Below, piece by piece: positions 1-8,327 of a DNA stretch of 64,000 nt. This stretch comes from Erythrobacter longus (GTDB lineage Bacteria; Pseudomonadota; Alphaproteobacteria; Sphingomonadales; Sphingomonadaceae), in the NCBI RefSeq assembly GCF_000715015.1, contig NZ_JMIW01000003.1:310001-374000 (forward strand), written 5' to 3'. The notes beneath the pieces are model-generated. The model was given only the letters and a program-made list of their open reading frames with translations. It searched no databases and was not told the DNA's origin. A program made the position numbers and the translations under genes. How positions within the stretch are numbered: position 1 is the stretch's first letter; the number at the start of each line of letters is the position of its first letter.

Positions 1-2741
1 GCCTGTTCAAAGGCATTTGCGCCAATCTCGCCAGTGCTCAGACCGTTGACACCAAAAGCGCCAAAGCCAGAGGTGCCATTGCCAGAAACGCTCTGCTGGA
101 GCTGGCCACCGTTACGGTAGATGCCAGATGCGGTACCGAAGACGCCGACCTTACCGATTTCAGCAGGTGCACCGCCAGCAATCGCATAGCTCGCATTGCC
201 AGCAGCGGTGAAGCCGCCTGCAGCCCGCGATCCGTCACGCAGAGCCAGAGTGCGCTGAGCAATCTGACCTGTGAAACGGTGCGAGAACGAGTTCGCCGTG
301 AAGGTCTGGTTGAACGCGCTCACTGGCGTGATGGCGGTCAACGTGCTGCCAAGCGTGTCGAAGCTTGCGCTATCGACAAAGTCGAACAGACCGGCAAATT
401 CAGTGAAGCGTGATGCACGAAGGTTATCAAGCGCTCCGCCCAGCGATTCCATCTGGCTGCCACGGCTCAGTGTGCGAAGGCTGCGAGCGGTGATCTCTAC
501 GATCACTTCGCCGCCTTCTACCCGGCTTTCAGCCTGCAGTGTTGCAGAGTTGCTGAGAAGAACGGTGCTGTCGAAGGTACCATCAATCGCGCCAGCGGTA
601 AGAGCGGTATATTCTGTACCAAAGCGAGGACGACGATCTTCAGTGCTTACCAACAGTGTACCACCAAGGAAGGCTGTGCCGGTAATGTCGTACACGTCCG
701 AGCTGACTGCCCCGCGACGACCACGGCTGAATTCCGAAAGGATGAAGCCGGCAGACGTTTGGAGGAAATCACCATTGACGGTCATGTCGCCAAACGCCCC
801 AAAACCACCAGCATTCAGCAGGCCGTTGCCATTCAGAAGGGCATTGGTGTTGATTGTACCACCGTTACCGGCAAGCTCACCGCTAACGAGAAGGTAGAAC
901 GGCGTGTTCACCGTGCCGTCAACTTCGACCAAGCCACCGAATTGTTCGATGTCCTGAATAATGGTCAACGCAAATGGCGAGTCCACGAAGAGTTCAGCGT
1001 CTGATGCGTTAACGACCAGCTTGTCGATCTCAACGTCGAGATCAACGGTGGTGCGTCCTGCATTGTTCATATGAACTTCGAAGTACTGTGCCGGGTTTGC
1101 GAATGCGACGCCAATAGTACCGTCGGTGTTCTGAGGAACAAAGCCGGTCGAACCTGGGCCAAGCAGAACCGAGCTTTCAGGAACGGTGGTATCAATGCCT
1201 TCGAAGCCAGGAGTGATATCGGTTGGGAAGCCGGAGATATCCTGACCCAAGATCGAACCGAAGTTCCCGCCGGATGCAGTAATGCCTGGCTCGGGCCCCG
1301 TTGGAATACCGTTGACGATATTGCCATTTGCGTCCTGGATAAAGAAGCCCGGATCGAGATCCTGCGTCCAGTGTGTTGCATCTGACCAGTTGCCGTCACC
1401 AGCATTGGCAGAAACATACTTATAAGGCGTGTTCTCGGTGATGAACTCAAAGAACGGATAGAGCGGGTTGTAGAAGCTTACATCTGAGTAAGTGCCGCCG
1501 AGGCCGAAGAAGTCAAACCCGCCCGAAAGAACGCCGATTGCAAGCGGGAAGCCCGCAAGCTGGTCAGCAACCAGTGGAGAGCCCGAATCGCCCGGACCCG
1601 TGCCTGCTTCACCAGGAAGAGCATCGCCATCGAAGAAGTCTATGCCAAGCACGTTGTCAATCGTGCCACAGCTGATGTTGGAGCCGGTGAAGTCACAACC
1701 AGCTACTTCTTCAGGTGTACGATCAGGGTTGTCGAAATCGGTCCAGTAGTAGTTCTGGCTCTCGAACCCGAGCGTCTGCGTTGCAGGAGCGAAGTCCGGG
1801 AATACCCCATCAATAAAGTCACTGGTGCTGCCCAGAAGGCCGAGCATGTTTTCACCGACACGGCGAAGGAAGCGGCTGCCCGCGTTCGTACCGCCGGTAA
1901 GGCCGGTGCCGTTGGTGCCGTAACCGACTTGAAGAACGTGAGTCACTTCGGAGAGCGGTGTGAGCAAGATCGACAAAGACGGCACGTCCGTGATCGGCGC
2001 ATCGACTGCGATCAAAGCAACGTCGGCCCATGGGAAACCAAGGCCGATGTTATCAGGATTGCCAGTTGGGTGGATAATGACATCGGTGCTCGAAGCAACG
2101 CCACCATCGGCATATCCTGCACCGTTACCAATGTAGGTAAACACACGGTCGGCGCTGCTCTGACCCGTCGCAACCAGAACCGTGGTCGCTGCGCCAGAGC
2201 CTGGCAGGCCGTAGCTTTCCGATGAAATCGTCGCAATCGGACCCTCGCTGCCGTTGAGGCAGTGAGCGGCGGTCAGGATCGTACGCGGGTTGATCACACT
2301 GCCTGTGCAGTTGAAGAACACGCCGCCATCAGAGTTGCGTTGCTGGAACAGGTGAACCGCATAAGGAGCAATGTTGTCCGGATCGCCAAAATCGACGCCC
2401 ACGTCGTCGCGAACGAGGAGTCTCTGGTCTGGATCAACGATCGAACCAATAAAGCCACCATCGGTGCGCGATGTACGGAAGTCCGCAATCGTTGCAACGT
2501 CAGGCTGAAATTCGAACGCGTCAATTCCTTGGAATGTGTTGAGCGGCGACATTGCCGCGCGGACGCTCGATGTGTCACTGTCAGTTTCATTATCCGCTTC
2601 CAGACGGAACGAAACTTCATCGGTTGGGCCTTCGCCGCCTGCTGTTGCTGCGTCACCGCCGGAGGCGTGAGCAGGTGCAGTGGCTAGAGCTCCAGCAAGA
2701 GCCATGCAGCCCGCACTAGAGAGTAGGATACGATTTTTCAT
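1..2741 (-). CDS. Autotransporter-type trypsin-like serine protease (partial, C-terminus off the left edge)
   Basis: I read this frame by translating the complementary strand from an ATG at 2741; it stays open for 913 codons to the window edge. A signal peptide ends near APAHA (residues 21-25). A chymotrypsin-fold S1 domain carries all three catalytic residues: His160 in TAAHC, Asp240 in WADVAL and Ser386 in GPGDSGSPL. Residues from about 440 onward form a Gly/Asn/Thr-rich repetitive stretch typical of a beta-helix passenger (VDGTVNTPFYLLVSGELAGN and similar), followed by an acidic/aromatic segment and the start of what resembles the region before an autotransporter barrel. The barrel itself is outside the window, so calling it type V secreted is inference. 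A purine-rich site (AGGGGC) precedes the ATG. It lies 160 bp downstream of ugd on the same strand. Substrate unknown. Confidence 0.85.
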   Translation of the reverse strand, partial: MKNRILLSSAGCMALAGALATAPAHASGGDAATAGGEGPTDEVSFRLEADNETDSDTSSVRAAMSPLNTFQGIDAFEFQPDVATIADFRTSRTDGGFIGSIVDPDQRLLVRDDVGVDFGDPDNIAPYAVHLFQQRNSDGGVFFNCTGSVINPRTILTAAHCLNGSEGPIATISSESYGLPGSGAATTVLVATGQSSADRVFTYIGNGAGYADGGVASSTDVIIHPTGNPDNIGLGFPWADVALIAVDAPITDVPSLSILLTPLSEVTHVLQVGYGTNGTGLTGGTNAGSRFLRRVGENMLGLLGSTSDFIDGVFPDFAPATQTLGFESQNYYWTDFDNPDRTPEEVAGCDFTGSNISCGTIDNVLGIDFFDGDALPGEAGTGPGDSGSPLVADQLAGFPLAIGVLSGGFDFFGLGGTYSDVSFYNPLYPFFEFITENTPYKYVSANAGDGNWSDATHWTQDLDPGFFIQDANGNIVNGIPTGPEPGITASGGNFGSILGQDISGFPTDITPGFEGIDTTVPESSVLLGPGSTGFVPQNTDGTIGVAFANPAQYFEVHMNNAGRTTVDLDVEIDKLVVNASDAELFVDSPFALTIIQDIEQFGGLVEVDGTVNTPFYLLVSGELAGNGGTINTNALLNGNGLLNAGGFGAFGDMTVNGDFLQTSAGFILSEFSRGRRGAVSSDVYDITGTAFLGGTLLVSTEDRRPRFGTEYTALTAGAIDGTFDSTVLLSNSATLQAESRVEGGEVIVEITARSLRTLSRGSQMESLGGALDNLRASRFTEFAGLFDFVDSASFDTLGSTLTAITPVSAFNQTFTANSFSHRFTGQIAQRTLALRDGSRAAGGFTAAGNASYAIAGGAPAEIGKVGVFGTASGIYRNGGQLQQSVSGNGTSGFGAFGVNGLSTGEIGANAFEQ

Positions 2742-2901
2742 GTATTGCCCCTTTGCATAGGTGTTTCCCCTGCGAGAGACGCTACATAGCTAAGGGCTGA
2801 TTCCCAAGTTAATTTTTACACAAAATTTACTTTTGCGCCGTCCAATACTGGGACTCTATCGTTAACGGAAAGCTTAGTAAAATATCCTTGCGCGAAGGCG
2901 C

Positions 2902-4212
2902 CTATTCGCGTCCAATACTTGCGTACGTGAATCCACGAGAGCGCACGTCTTCAGGCGAATAGATGTTCCGCAGGTCAACAAGGACAGGAGCATTGGCCAA
3001 ATCAGCGACTCGAGAAAGATCGAGCGCGCGAAACGCATCCCATTCGGTGACGATGACAGTGGCATCCGCCCCTTTGATTGCTTCATAGGGGTCATCACAC
3101 ATTTTCACTTCGGGCATGAGAGGCTGCGCAAGATCCATGCCTTCGGGATCATATGCGGACACCTCGACCCCCGCATCGGTCAGTGTTTGCGCGACCGCAA
3201 TCGCAGGGGAGTCGCGCATATCATCAGTGTTGGGTTTGAAGGTCAGGCCCAGAAGCGCTGCTTTCTTCCCGCGCGCTTCGTCTACACCGCCCAATGCATC
3301 GAGCACTTTGCGGCCCATGGCCCGCTTGCGGCTCTCATTGACCTTGACGACCGCTTCTACAATGCGCGTTGGACTGTCGTAGTCCTCGGCAGTTTTAAGA
3401 AGGGCAAGGGTGTCTTTGGGAAAGCACGAACCGCCATAGCCGGGGCCTGCGTGCAGGAACTTGGGGCCAATGCGGTTGTCCATGCCAATGCCGCGGCTCA
3501 CGTCCTGGACGTTGGCGCCTACTTTCTCGCACAGATCGGCCATTTCGTTGATGAAAGTGATCTTGGTCGCAAGGAAAGCGTTGGCGGCGTATTTGATTAG
3601 CTCGCTGGTGCGGCGCGAGGTGAAGAGAATGGGCGACTCGTTCAGGAACAGCGGGCGGTAAACCTCGCTCATAATGTCGCGGCCAAATTCGTCTTCTGCA
3701 CCGATCACAATGCGATCTGGGCGCTTGAAGTCACCAATTGCAGCGCCTTCGCGAAGAAATTCAGGGTTGGAGACAACGGCAAAGCGATGCTGGGTCCCGC
3801 TGTCTGCGAGAATGCGCTCAACCTCATCACCAGTGCCAACCGGCACAGTTGATTTGGTGACGATCACCGCTTCATTTGCAAGGCTCTCGCCAATCTCTTC
3901 GGCCACGGCATAAACGAACGAAAGATCAGCATGGCCATCACCCCGGCGACTGGGAGTGCCAACCGCGATAAAGATTGCCGATGCATCCTTGATGCCTTCG
4001 GCAAGCGAGGTCGTGAAGGAAAGTCGGCCTGCCTTCACATTGGTGTCCACCAAAGCGTCGAGCCCGGGTTCATAGATTGGCATGATGCCGTCGTGCAGAC
4101 GGTCGATCTTGCCTTGATCTTTATCGATGCAGACCACCTCGTGGCCAAAATCTGCAAAACACGCACCAGATACGAGCCCAACATAGCCCGAACCCACCAT
4201 TGCAATTTTCAT
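2902..4212 (-). CDS. ugd: UDP-glucose 6-dehydrogenase
   Basis: Oxidises UDP-glucose to UDP-glucuronate in the cytoplasm with two NAD+, supplying uronic acid for capsule, exopolysaccharide or glycolipid. The 436-residue protein has the usual family length. The N-terminal Rossmann fold has GSGYVG at residues 7-12. The central dimerisation helix carries SELIKYAANAF (Lys207), and the catalytic cysteine is Cys263 in GYGGSCFPKDT. The C-terminal UDP-binding domain contains GLTFKPNTDDMRDSP. It stands alone; a metallophosphatase gene lies 89 bp upstream on the same strand and an autotransporter gene downstream, so no polysaccharide cluster is visible here. Confidence 0.96.
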   Translation of the reverse strand: MKIAMVGSGYVGLVSGACFADFGHEVVCIDKDQGKIDRLHDGIMPIYEPGLDALVDTNVKAGRLSFTTSLAEGIKDASAIFIAVGTPSRRGDGHADLSFVYAVAEEIGESLANEAVIVTKSTVPVGTGDEVERILADSGTQHRFAVVSNPEFLREGAAIGDFKRPDRIVIGAEDEFGRDIMSEVYRPLFLNESPILFTSRRTSELIKYAANAFLATKITFINEMADLCEKVGANVQDVSRGIGMDNRIGPKFLHAGPGYGGSCFPKDTLALLKTAEDYDSPTRIVEAVVKVNESRKRAMGRKVLDALGGVDEARGKKAALLGLTFKPNTDDMRDSPAIAVAQTLTDAGVEVSAYDPEGMDLAQPLMPEVKMCDDPYEAIKGADATVIVTEWDAFRALDLSRVADLANAPVLVDLRNIYSPEDVRSRGFTYASIGRE

Positions 4213-4301
4213 CGTCTATGTCCCTTGGGTCAAAACGTCATTCAAGCCGTTCAAACGAACGCTAGCGGCCCGCTGAACTCCGGCGAAACGCGAAGGGCAT
4301 T

Positions 4302-5108
4302 TTAGTGCCCGCGTTCCCCGTGAAATATCTCTACTGGATCATCACCGTTCTGGATCGTTTGAATGATCCGTCGCTGGTCCCCTTCCAGTACGAGCGCGCT
4401 AAGCACACCTGAACGAAAAGCGCCAGTGTCAATCCCGATCCGGTTGCCGCAATCCATCACCTTGTTGAAGATTGTGTGACCATGGACGATCACTTTATCC
4501 AACGGACCCTCGTGGTTAAGGAAGCGATCGCGGATCCACAGAAGGTCTGCGCGCTTTTGTTCATCGATCGGCAGGGCAGGGTCGATCCCTGCGTGAACAA
4601 ACATGTAGTCGCCTGCGATAATATACTCTTCAAAAGAGGCGATGTAGTCGCGCTCGGACTGAGAGATGAGCTGCGGCAGAGCGGTATATAGCTCGTCCAA
4701 TGTCATGGCATTGAATTGCTTCTTGTTAAGGCCGTAAGACATGATCGTTTCGCGCCCACCATGTTTCAAGAAATGGCGCAAAATCTCGGGCTTTTTGAAA
4801 GCGTCGAGCATCATCTGCTCGTGATTGCCCGCCAGCACGCGCACTGCGCGCCGGCTTTGCCATTGACGGGCAAGGGCAACAACTCCGGCGCTATCGGGCC
4901 CCCGGTCCACGAGATCGCCTAGCAGGACGACCTGAGTGTTCGCGTTGCCGCGTGAGGCATCATCGTCTTCAATCGCTGCAACCATCGCTTCAAACAGGTC
5001 GAGGCGACCGTGAATGTCACCGATCAGATAATAGCGCTCACCGTTCGGCACGCTGGGCAGCGGTGCCTGAGAGCGCGGTTTAAAAAAGGATCGAATGGCG
5101 TTTAGCAT
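4302..5108 (-). CDS. Calcineurin-like metallophosphatase (PPP family / diadenosine tetraphosphatase-like)
   Basis: The protein shows the full metallophosphoesterase series: GDIHGR near residue 31, GDLVDRGPDS, GNHEQM, HAGIDP and the terminal HGHT. These residues bind two metal ions and hydrolyse phosphomonoesters or dinucleoside polyphosphates in the cytoplasm; the substrate cannot be decided from sequence (protein Ser/Thr phosphatase or Ap4A hydrolase-like). I chose the ATG at 5108 (268 aa, MLNAIRSFF) over an in-frame TTG ten codons upstream because the latter has no ribosome binding site. A basic N-terminal segment (about residues 1-20) precedes the domain. It may be cotranscribed with ugd. 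Confidence 0.85.
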   Translation of the reverse strand: MLNAIRSFFKPRSQAPLPSVPNGERYYLIGDIHGRLDLFEAMVAAIEDDDASRGNANTQVVLLGDLVDRGPDSAGVVALARQWQSRRAVRVLAGNHEQMMLDAFKKPEILRHFLKHGGRETIMSYGLNKKQFNAMTLDELYTALPQLISQSERDYIASFEEYIIAGDYMFVHAGIDPALPIDEQKRADLLWIRDRFLNHEGPLDKVIVHGHTIFNKVMDCGNRIGIDTGAFRSGVLSALVLEGDQRRIIQTIQNGDDPVEIFHGERGH

Positions 5109-5468
5109 GTTTTTGATCACGCGCCCTTGTTCGGGCAAAGATGTTTGGGTGAGCCTGTCTGGTTAGAACCGGTGCATCGCTATGCACTCCACTCTCTAGG
5201 CGGGGCGAGGATTAACGGCAACTGATCCTGATGCGATTGTGCCACGAATGTCCCGGGCTTGGGCTGACCTTGCGATAAAACGGTGGTGCACAAACTCCAC
5301 AATGGACCATGTTTTTGGCCAGCTTTGACCGTTTTGCGCAATTTCTCTTGTGCTATGCAGCATGAATGTGCACGATTGTGTCGCGATCGGATGAGACTGC
5401 ATTTAAAAAATAGCAGCCGGCGACCGTGCAGGTGGGACGAAGCAACAACAATAACAAAGGAAGTTGTA
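5109..5468. other. Divergent intergenic region between phosphatase and porin genes
   Basis: No gene is supported here; the open frames are short and lack family features. The region must hold promoters in both directions. One weak candidate for the porin is TTGACC at 5325-5330 followed about 18 bases later by TGTGCTATG. A ribosome binding site (AAAGGAAG) lies just before the porin ATG at 5469. I see no clear operator or structured RNA. Confidence 0.4.
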
Positions 5469-6395
5469 ATGCTCACGTCCATCCGCGGCCTTTCGGCCGC
5501 AACCCTCTCTGTTGGTCTGTTTCTTTCTGCAGCGCCAGCTCTTGCCGAAGACGCCCCTGATGGCGAAGGCACTTCTATTGACCAAGCCAATGAAGTGGCG
5601 GCGGTCACGCCCGAGCTTATTGCGGCGTCTGCAGCTCTTGAAGCTGGGCAGGGACTTTCCACAAGTTCGCCGGCCATCCAACCCATTGACGAAACCCTTG
5701 CCAGCAAAATGGCAGGCGACACCGGGCTGACTTTTTCGGCCAATGTCGCATTTGCAACCGAGTACCGGTTCCGCGGAGTTAATCTCTCCGATGGTGAATT
5801 CGCTGTTCAAGGTGGTTTCGATGTAAGCCATTCGTCGGGCCTTTATGTCGGCACCTGGGCGTCCAATATCGATGAGCAGACCGTTGGTTATGGCTCAACC
5901 GAAGTCGACCTTTACGGCGGCTGGAGCGGCGGCCTTGGTGAAGGTGTGTCAGCCGACGTTGGTGTCATCTATTATCTGTATCCTGATGCTCCTTTTGCAT
6001 CTGGCGACACAGATTATGTCGAGTTTTATGGTTCATTGAGCTTTTCGCTTGCGTCTGTCTCGGTCACCCCGGGCATTGCATATGCGCCTGACCAAAACTC
6101 GCTCGGAAACACCGACAACCTTTATCTCTACACTGATTTGAGCGTTGGCATTCCAGACACTCCGGTCAGCCTGAACGGTCACATCGGTTATACCGATGGT
6201 TTCCTGACCTTCACCAATGACAGCAAGGCATGGGACTGGTCGGTCAGCGCAGATTACGCGCTTAACGACACTTTCACTCTCAGCGCGGCTTACATTGGCG
6301 TTGAAGGCGATGCCGCCAACGACCTTATTCAGCCTGATGGCGACCTCGTCTTTACCGGCGACGCATTTGTCGCAACACTCTCAGCGAGCTTCTAA
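5469..6395 (+). CDS. TorF-family putative porin (Gcw_chp/TIGR02001)
   Basis: Predicted outer-membrane beta-barrel of 308 aa. A cleavable signal peptide (about residues 1-26) ends in APALA; a short Ala/Glu-rich linker follows, and the barrel begins with the family hallmark ATEYRFRGVNLSDGE and GLYVGTWASNID. It ends in FVATLSASF, the terminal Phe being typical of Bam-assembled barrels. The frame is open upstream to 5283, but the ATG at 5469 is the start: it directly follows AAAGGAAG and begins the signal peptide. Members are general or specific diffusion channels of unknown substrate in sphingomonads. A terminator follows at 6440-6474. Confidence 0.85.
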   Translation: MLTSIRGLSAATLSVGLFLSAAPALAEDAPDGEGTSIDQANEVAAVTPELIAASAALEAGQGLSTSSPAIQPIDETLASKMAGDTGLTFSANVAFATEYRFRGVNLSDGEFAVQGGFDVSHSSGLYVGTWASNIDEQTVGYGSTEVDLYGGWSGGLGEGVSADVGVIYYLYPDAPFASGDTDYVEFYGSLSFSLASVSVTPGIAYAPDQNSLGNTDNLYLYTDLSVGIPDTPVSLNGHIGYTDGFLTFTNDSKAWDWSVSADYALNDTFTLSAAYIGVEGDAANDLIQPDGDLVFTGDAFVATLSASF

Positions 6396-6439
6396 GCGTC
6401 ACACACCAAATATAGCCCGCAGCTAAGCGGGAGGAACGA

Positions 6440-6474
6440 GGGGCGCAGGGCTGAAAGGTCTTGCGCCCTTTTCC
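6440..6474 (+). terminator. Intrinsic terminator after the porin gene
   Basis: GGGCGCA and TGCGCCC form a 7-bp GC-rich stem, followed by TTTTCC. It sits 45 bp after the porin stop codon. Confidence 0.7.
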
Positions 6475-6537
6475 TTGCCCGTGTTCAAGGCCGTGTTGAA
6501 TATAGCGCGCGCCCGAGGGGGCGAAAGGAAAGCTGAA

Positions 6538-6975
6538 ATGGTCAAATATCTACACTCAATGATCCGCGTTACCGATCCGGATGCGGCGGTTGCGTTCTTT
6601 GAACTCATCGGAGTGAAAGAGGTGCGGCGATTTGATGTGCAGGCCGGGCGTTTTACTCTGATCTTCCTTGCCGCACCGGGCCAGGAAGGCATTGCCGAGG
6701 TTGAATTGACCTACAACTGGCCACCTGAAGATGGGAGTGAACCCGAACGGTATGATGGCGGACGGAGCTTCGGGCATCTCGCCTTCAGGGTCGATGACAT
6801 CTACGAAACCTGCGCCCGGCTTGCCGAGGCTGGCCATACAATCCACCGTCCCCCGCGCGATGGTCACATGGCTTTCGTCAAAACACCCGACGGTATCTCG
6901 ATTGAACTACTGCAAGAGGGCAATCTGGAACCCAAGGAGCCTTGGGCCAGCATGGAAAATACCGGCAGTTGGTGA
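6538..6975 (+). CDS. VOC / glyoxalase I family protein
   Basis: A single-domain 145-residue vicinal-oxygen-chelate protein. The metal-ligand pattern of glyoxalase I is complete: His6 (YLHSMIRV), Glu56 (AEVELTYN), His80 (FGHLAFRV) and Glu123 (SIELLQ). With these four ligands it is probably a lactoylglutathione lyase detoxifying methylglyoxal, as expected for a homodimeric cytoplasmic enzyme, but VOC members vary widely in substrate. The ATG at 6538 follows GGAAAG; an upstream TTG at 6475 lies inside the preceding terminator and is unlikely. The gene converges with nhaA, 17 bp apart. Confidence 0.85.
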   Translation: MVKYLHSMIRVTDPDAAVAFFELIGVKEVRRFDVQAGRFTLIFLAAPGQEGIAEVELTYNWPPEDGSEPERYDGGRSFGHLAFRVDDIYETCARLAEAGHTIHRPPRDGHMAFVKTPDGISIELLQEGNLEPKEPWASMENTGSW

Positions 6976-6992
6976 GGCCAGGGGGCGCGACT

Positions 6993-8228
6993 TCAGGCTT
7001 CGCTTGGCTGCTGGCCCTGATCATCGCATTCCTCCGGTGTGTGCTTTGTGGTCATCATTAAAACGATGAAGCCAAGCACCGCCGAAATCGCAGAGCCTGT
7101 GAGAATTCCGATCTTCGCTTCCTCGACCAATATCGGTTGATCCGGGAATGCAAGACCGCCGATAAACAGGCTCATCGTAAAGCCGATCCCGCACAAGATT
7201 GAGACGCCCCAGATCTCCGGCCAGCTTGCATTGTCTGGACGCGGCGCAAAACCGGTTTTGTCGGCGAGCCATACGGTTGTGAAAATCCCAACTTGCTTGC
7301 CAATCACAAGGCCTGCAGCAATCGCGACCGGCAGTGGGTCAAGCAAAGCGCTAACCCCAAGCCCCTGAAGCGACACGCCCGCATTGGCAAAACCAAAGAT
7401 AGGTACGATCAGATAGGCGCTCCACGGTGCAAGGCCGTGCTCAAGCTTTTCGAGCATGGAATTGCCGTCGCTGCGTTTGAGCGGGATGGTGAGCGCTGCC
7501 ACAACCCCGGCGATGGTTGCGTGAACGCCCGTGTTCAAAACGCAGTACCAAAGCACCACTGAAAGCAGGATGTAGGGCCAGAAAACGGAAACCCTAAACC
7601 GGTTCAGTGCAATCATCGCTGCGAGCACGCCGGTCGCCGCCAAAAGCCAGGTGAGATAGATCGTCGGCGTGTAGAAAATCGCAATGACAAGCACGGCGCC
7701 AATGTCATCGACAATCGCAACCGTAAGGAGAAACAAGCGCAATGAGGCAGGAACCCGGCTGCCCAAGAGGCCCAACACGCCCATTGCAAAAGCGATGTCG
7801 GTTGCCGCGGGAATGGCCCAACCGCTGGTAAATTGGCCGCCGCCAGAGACACTGATGTAAACGATGGCGGGTGCGACCATACCCGCAAAAGCGGCAAGCA
7901 TGGGAAGCCGCCGGGCAGCAGGATCGGAAAGCGAGCCTGCAATCATGTGACGTTTTACTTCCAGTCCAACGACGAAGAAGAAGATCGCCATCAAGCCATC
8001 ATTGATCCAATAATGGAGGTCTTTGAGTTTTGCGATCGGGGTCCAGGCAAGTTTCCCGTAAAACAGCTCCCTGTACTCATCGGAAAACGCCGAGTTAGCC
8101 GCAAGCATCGCAGCGCCAGCAACCAATATCAGCAATATTCCAGCAGACGCATCGCCCACAAATAGAGCCCGCACAGGCGCAAAAACGCGGCGTAATGGGC
8201 TGGAAGTACTGGAAATATTGTCAGACAT
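6993..8228 (-). CDS. nhaA: Na+/H+ antiporter NhaA
   Basis: Inner-membrane electrogenic antiporter exporting Na+ in exchange for protons, fitting a marine or salt-exposed organism. The 411-residue protein has around twelve hydrophobic segments. The ion-binding aspartates are present in ATDIAFAMGV and in VAIVDDIGAV (the paired Asp of TM5). Family-typical HATIAGV and GIGFTMSLFI are also seen. The ATG at 8228 faces the divergent glycosyltransferase gene across an AT-rich 99-bp spacer. The C-terminus is short, polar and rich in acidic/Gln residues. Confidence 0.96.
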   Translation of the reverse strand: MSDNISSTSSPLRRVFAPVRALFVGDASAGILLILVAGAAMLAANSAFSDEYRELFYGKLAWTPIAKLKDLHYWINDGLMAIFFFVVGLEVKRHMIAGSLSDPAARRLPMLAAFAGMVAPAIVYISVSGGGQFTSGWAIPAATDIAFAMGVLGLLGSRVPASLRLFLLTVAIVDDIGAVLVIAIFYTPTIYLTWLLAATGVLAAMIALNRFRVSVFWPYILLSVVLWYCVLNTGVHATIAGVVAALTIPLKRSDGNSMLEKLEHGLAPWSAYLIVPIFGFANAGVSLQGLGVSALLDPLPVAIAAGLVIGKQVGIFTTVWLADKTGFAPRPDNASWPEIWGVSILCGIGFTMSLFIGGLAFPDQPILVEEAKIGILTGSAISAVLGFIVLMMTTKHTPEECDDQGQQPSEA

Positions 8229-8327
8229 TAATTTAAGTCCATTTTGGATGTATTTGTTGTGGTTGCTATGTCTTTAGGGGGGTGTTAATCAATTAGTAGT
8301 TCAAGGATATCGGGGGCCTTGAATTGT

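Noticed and set aside
271..897. 208-residue open frame on the + strand
   Set aside because: It is antisense to the autotransporter gene, whose complementary frame has the protease triad and runs open for over 900 codons.
5180..5743. 187-residue frame antisense to the porin signal region
   Set aside because: Overlaps the porin start in antisense and lacks coding features.
6475..6537. Upstream TTG extension of the glyoxalase gene
   Set aside because: It begins within the porin terminator and lacks a ribosome binding site; the ATG at 6538 is well placed.
8229..8327. sigma-70 promoter for the NfrB-like gene
   Set aside because: The spacer is AT-rich but no -35/-10 pair with acceptable spacing could be defined with confidence.
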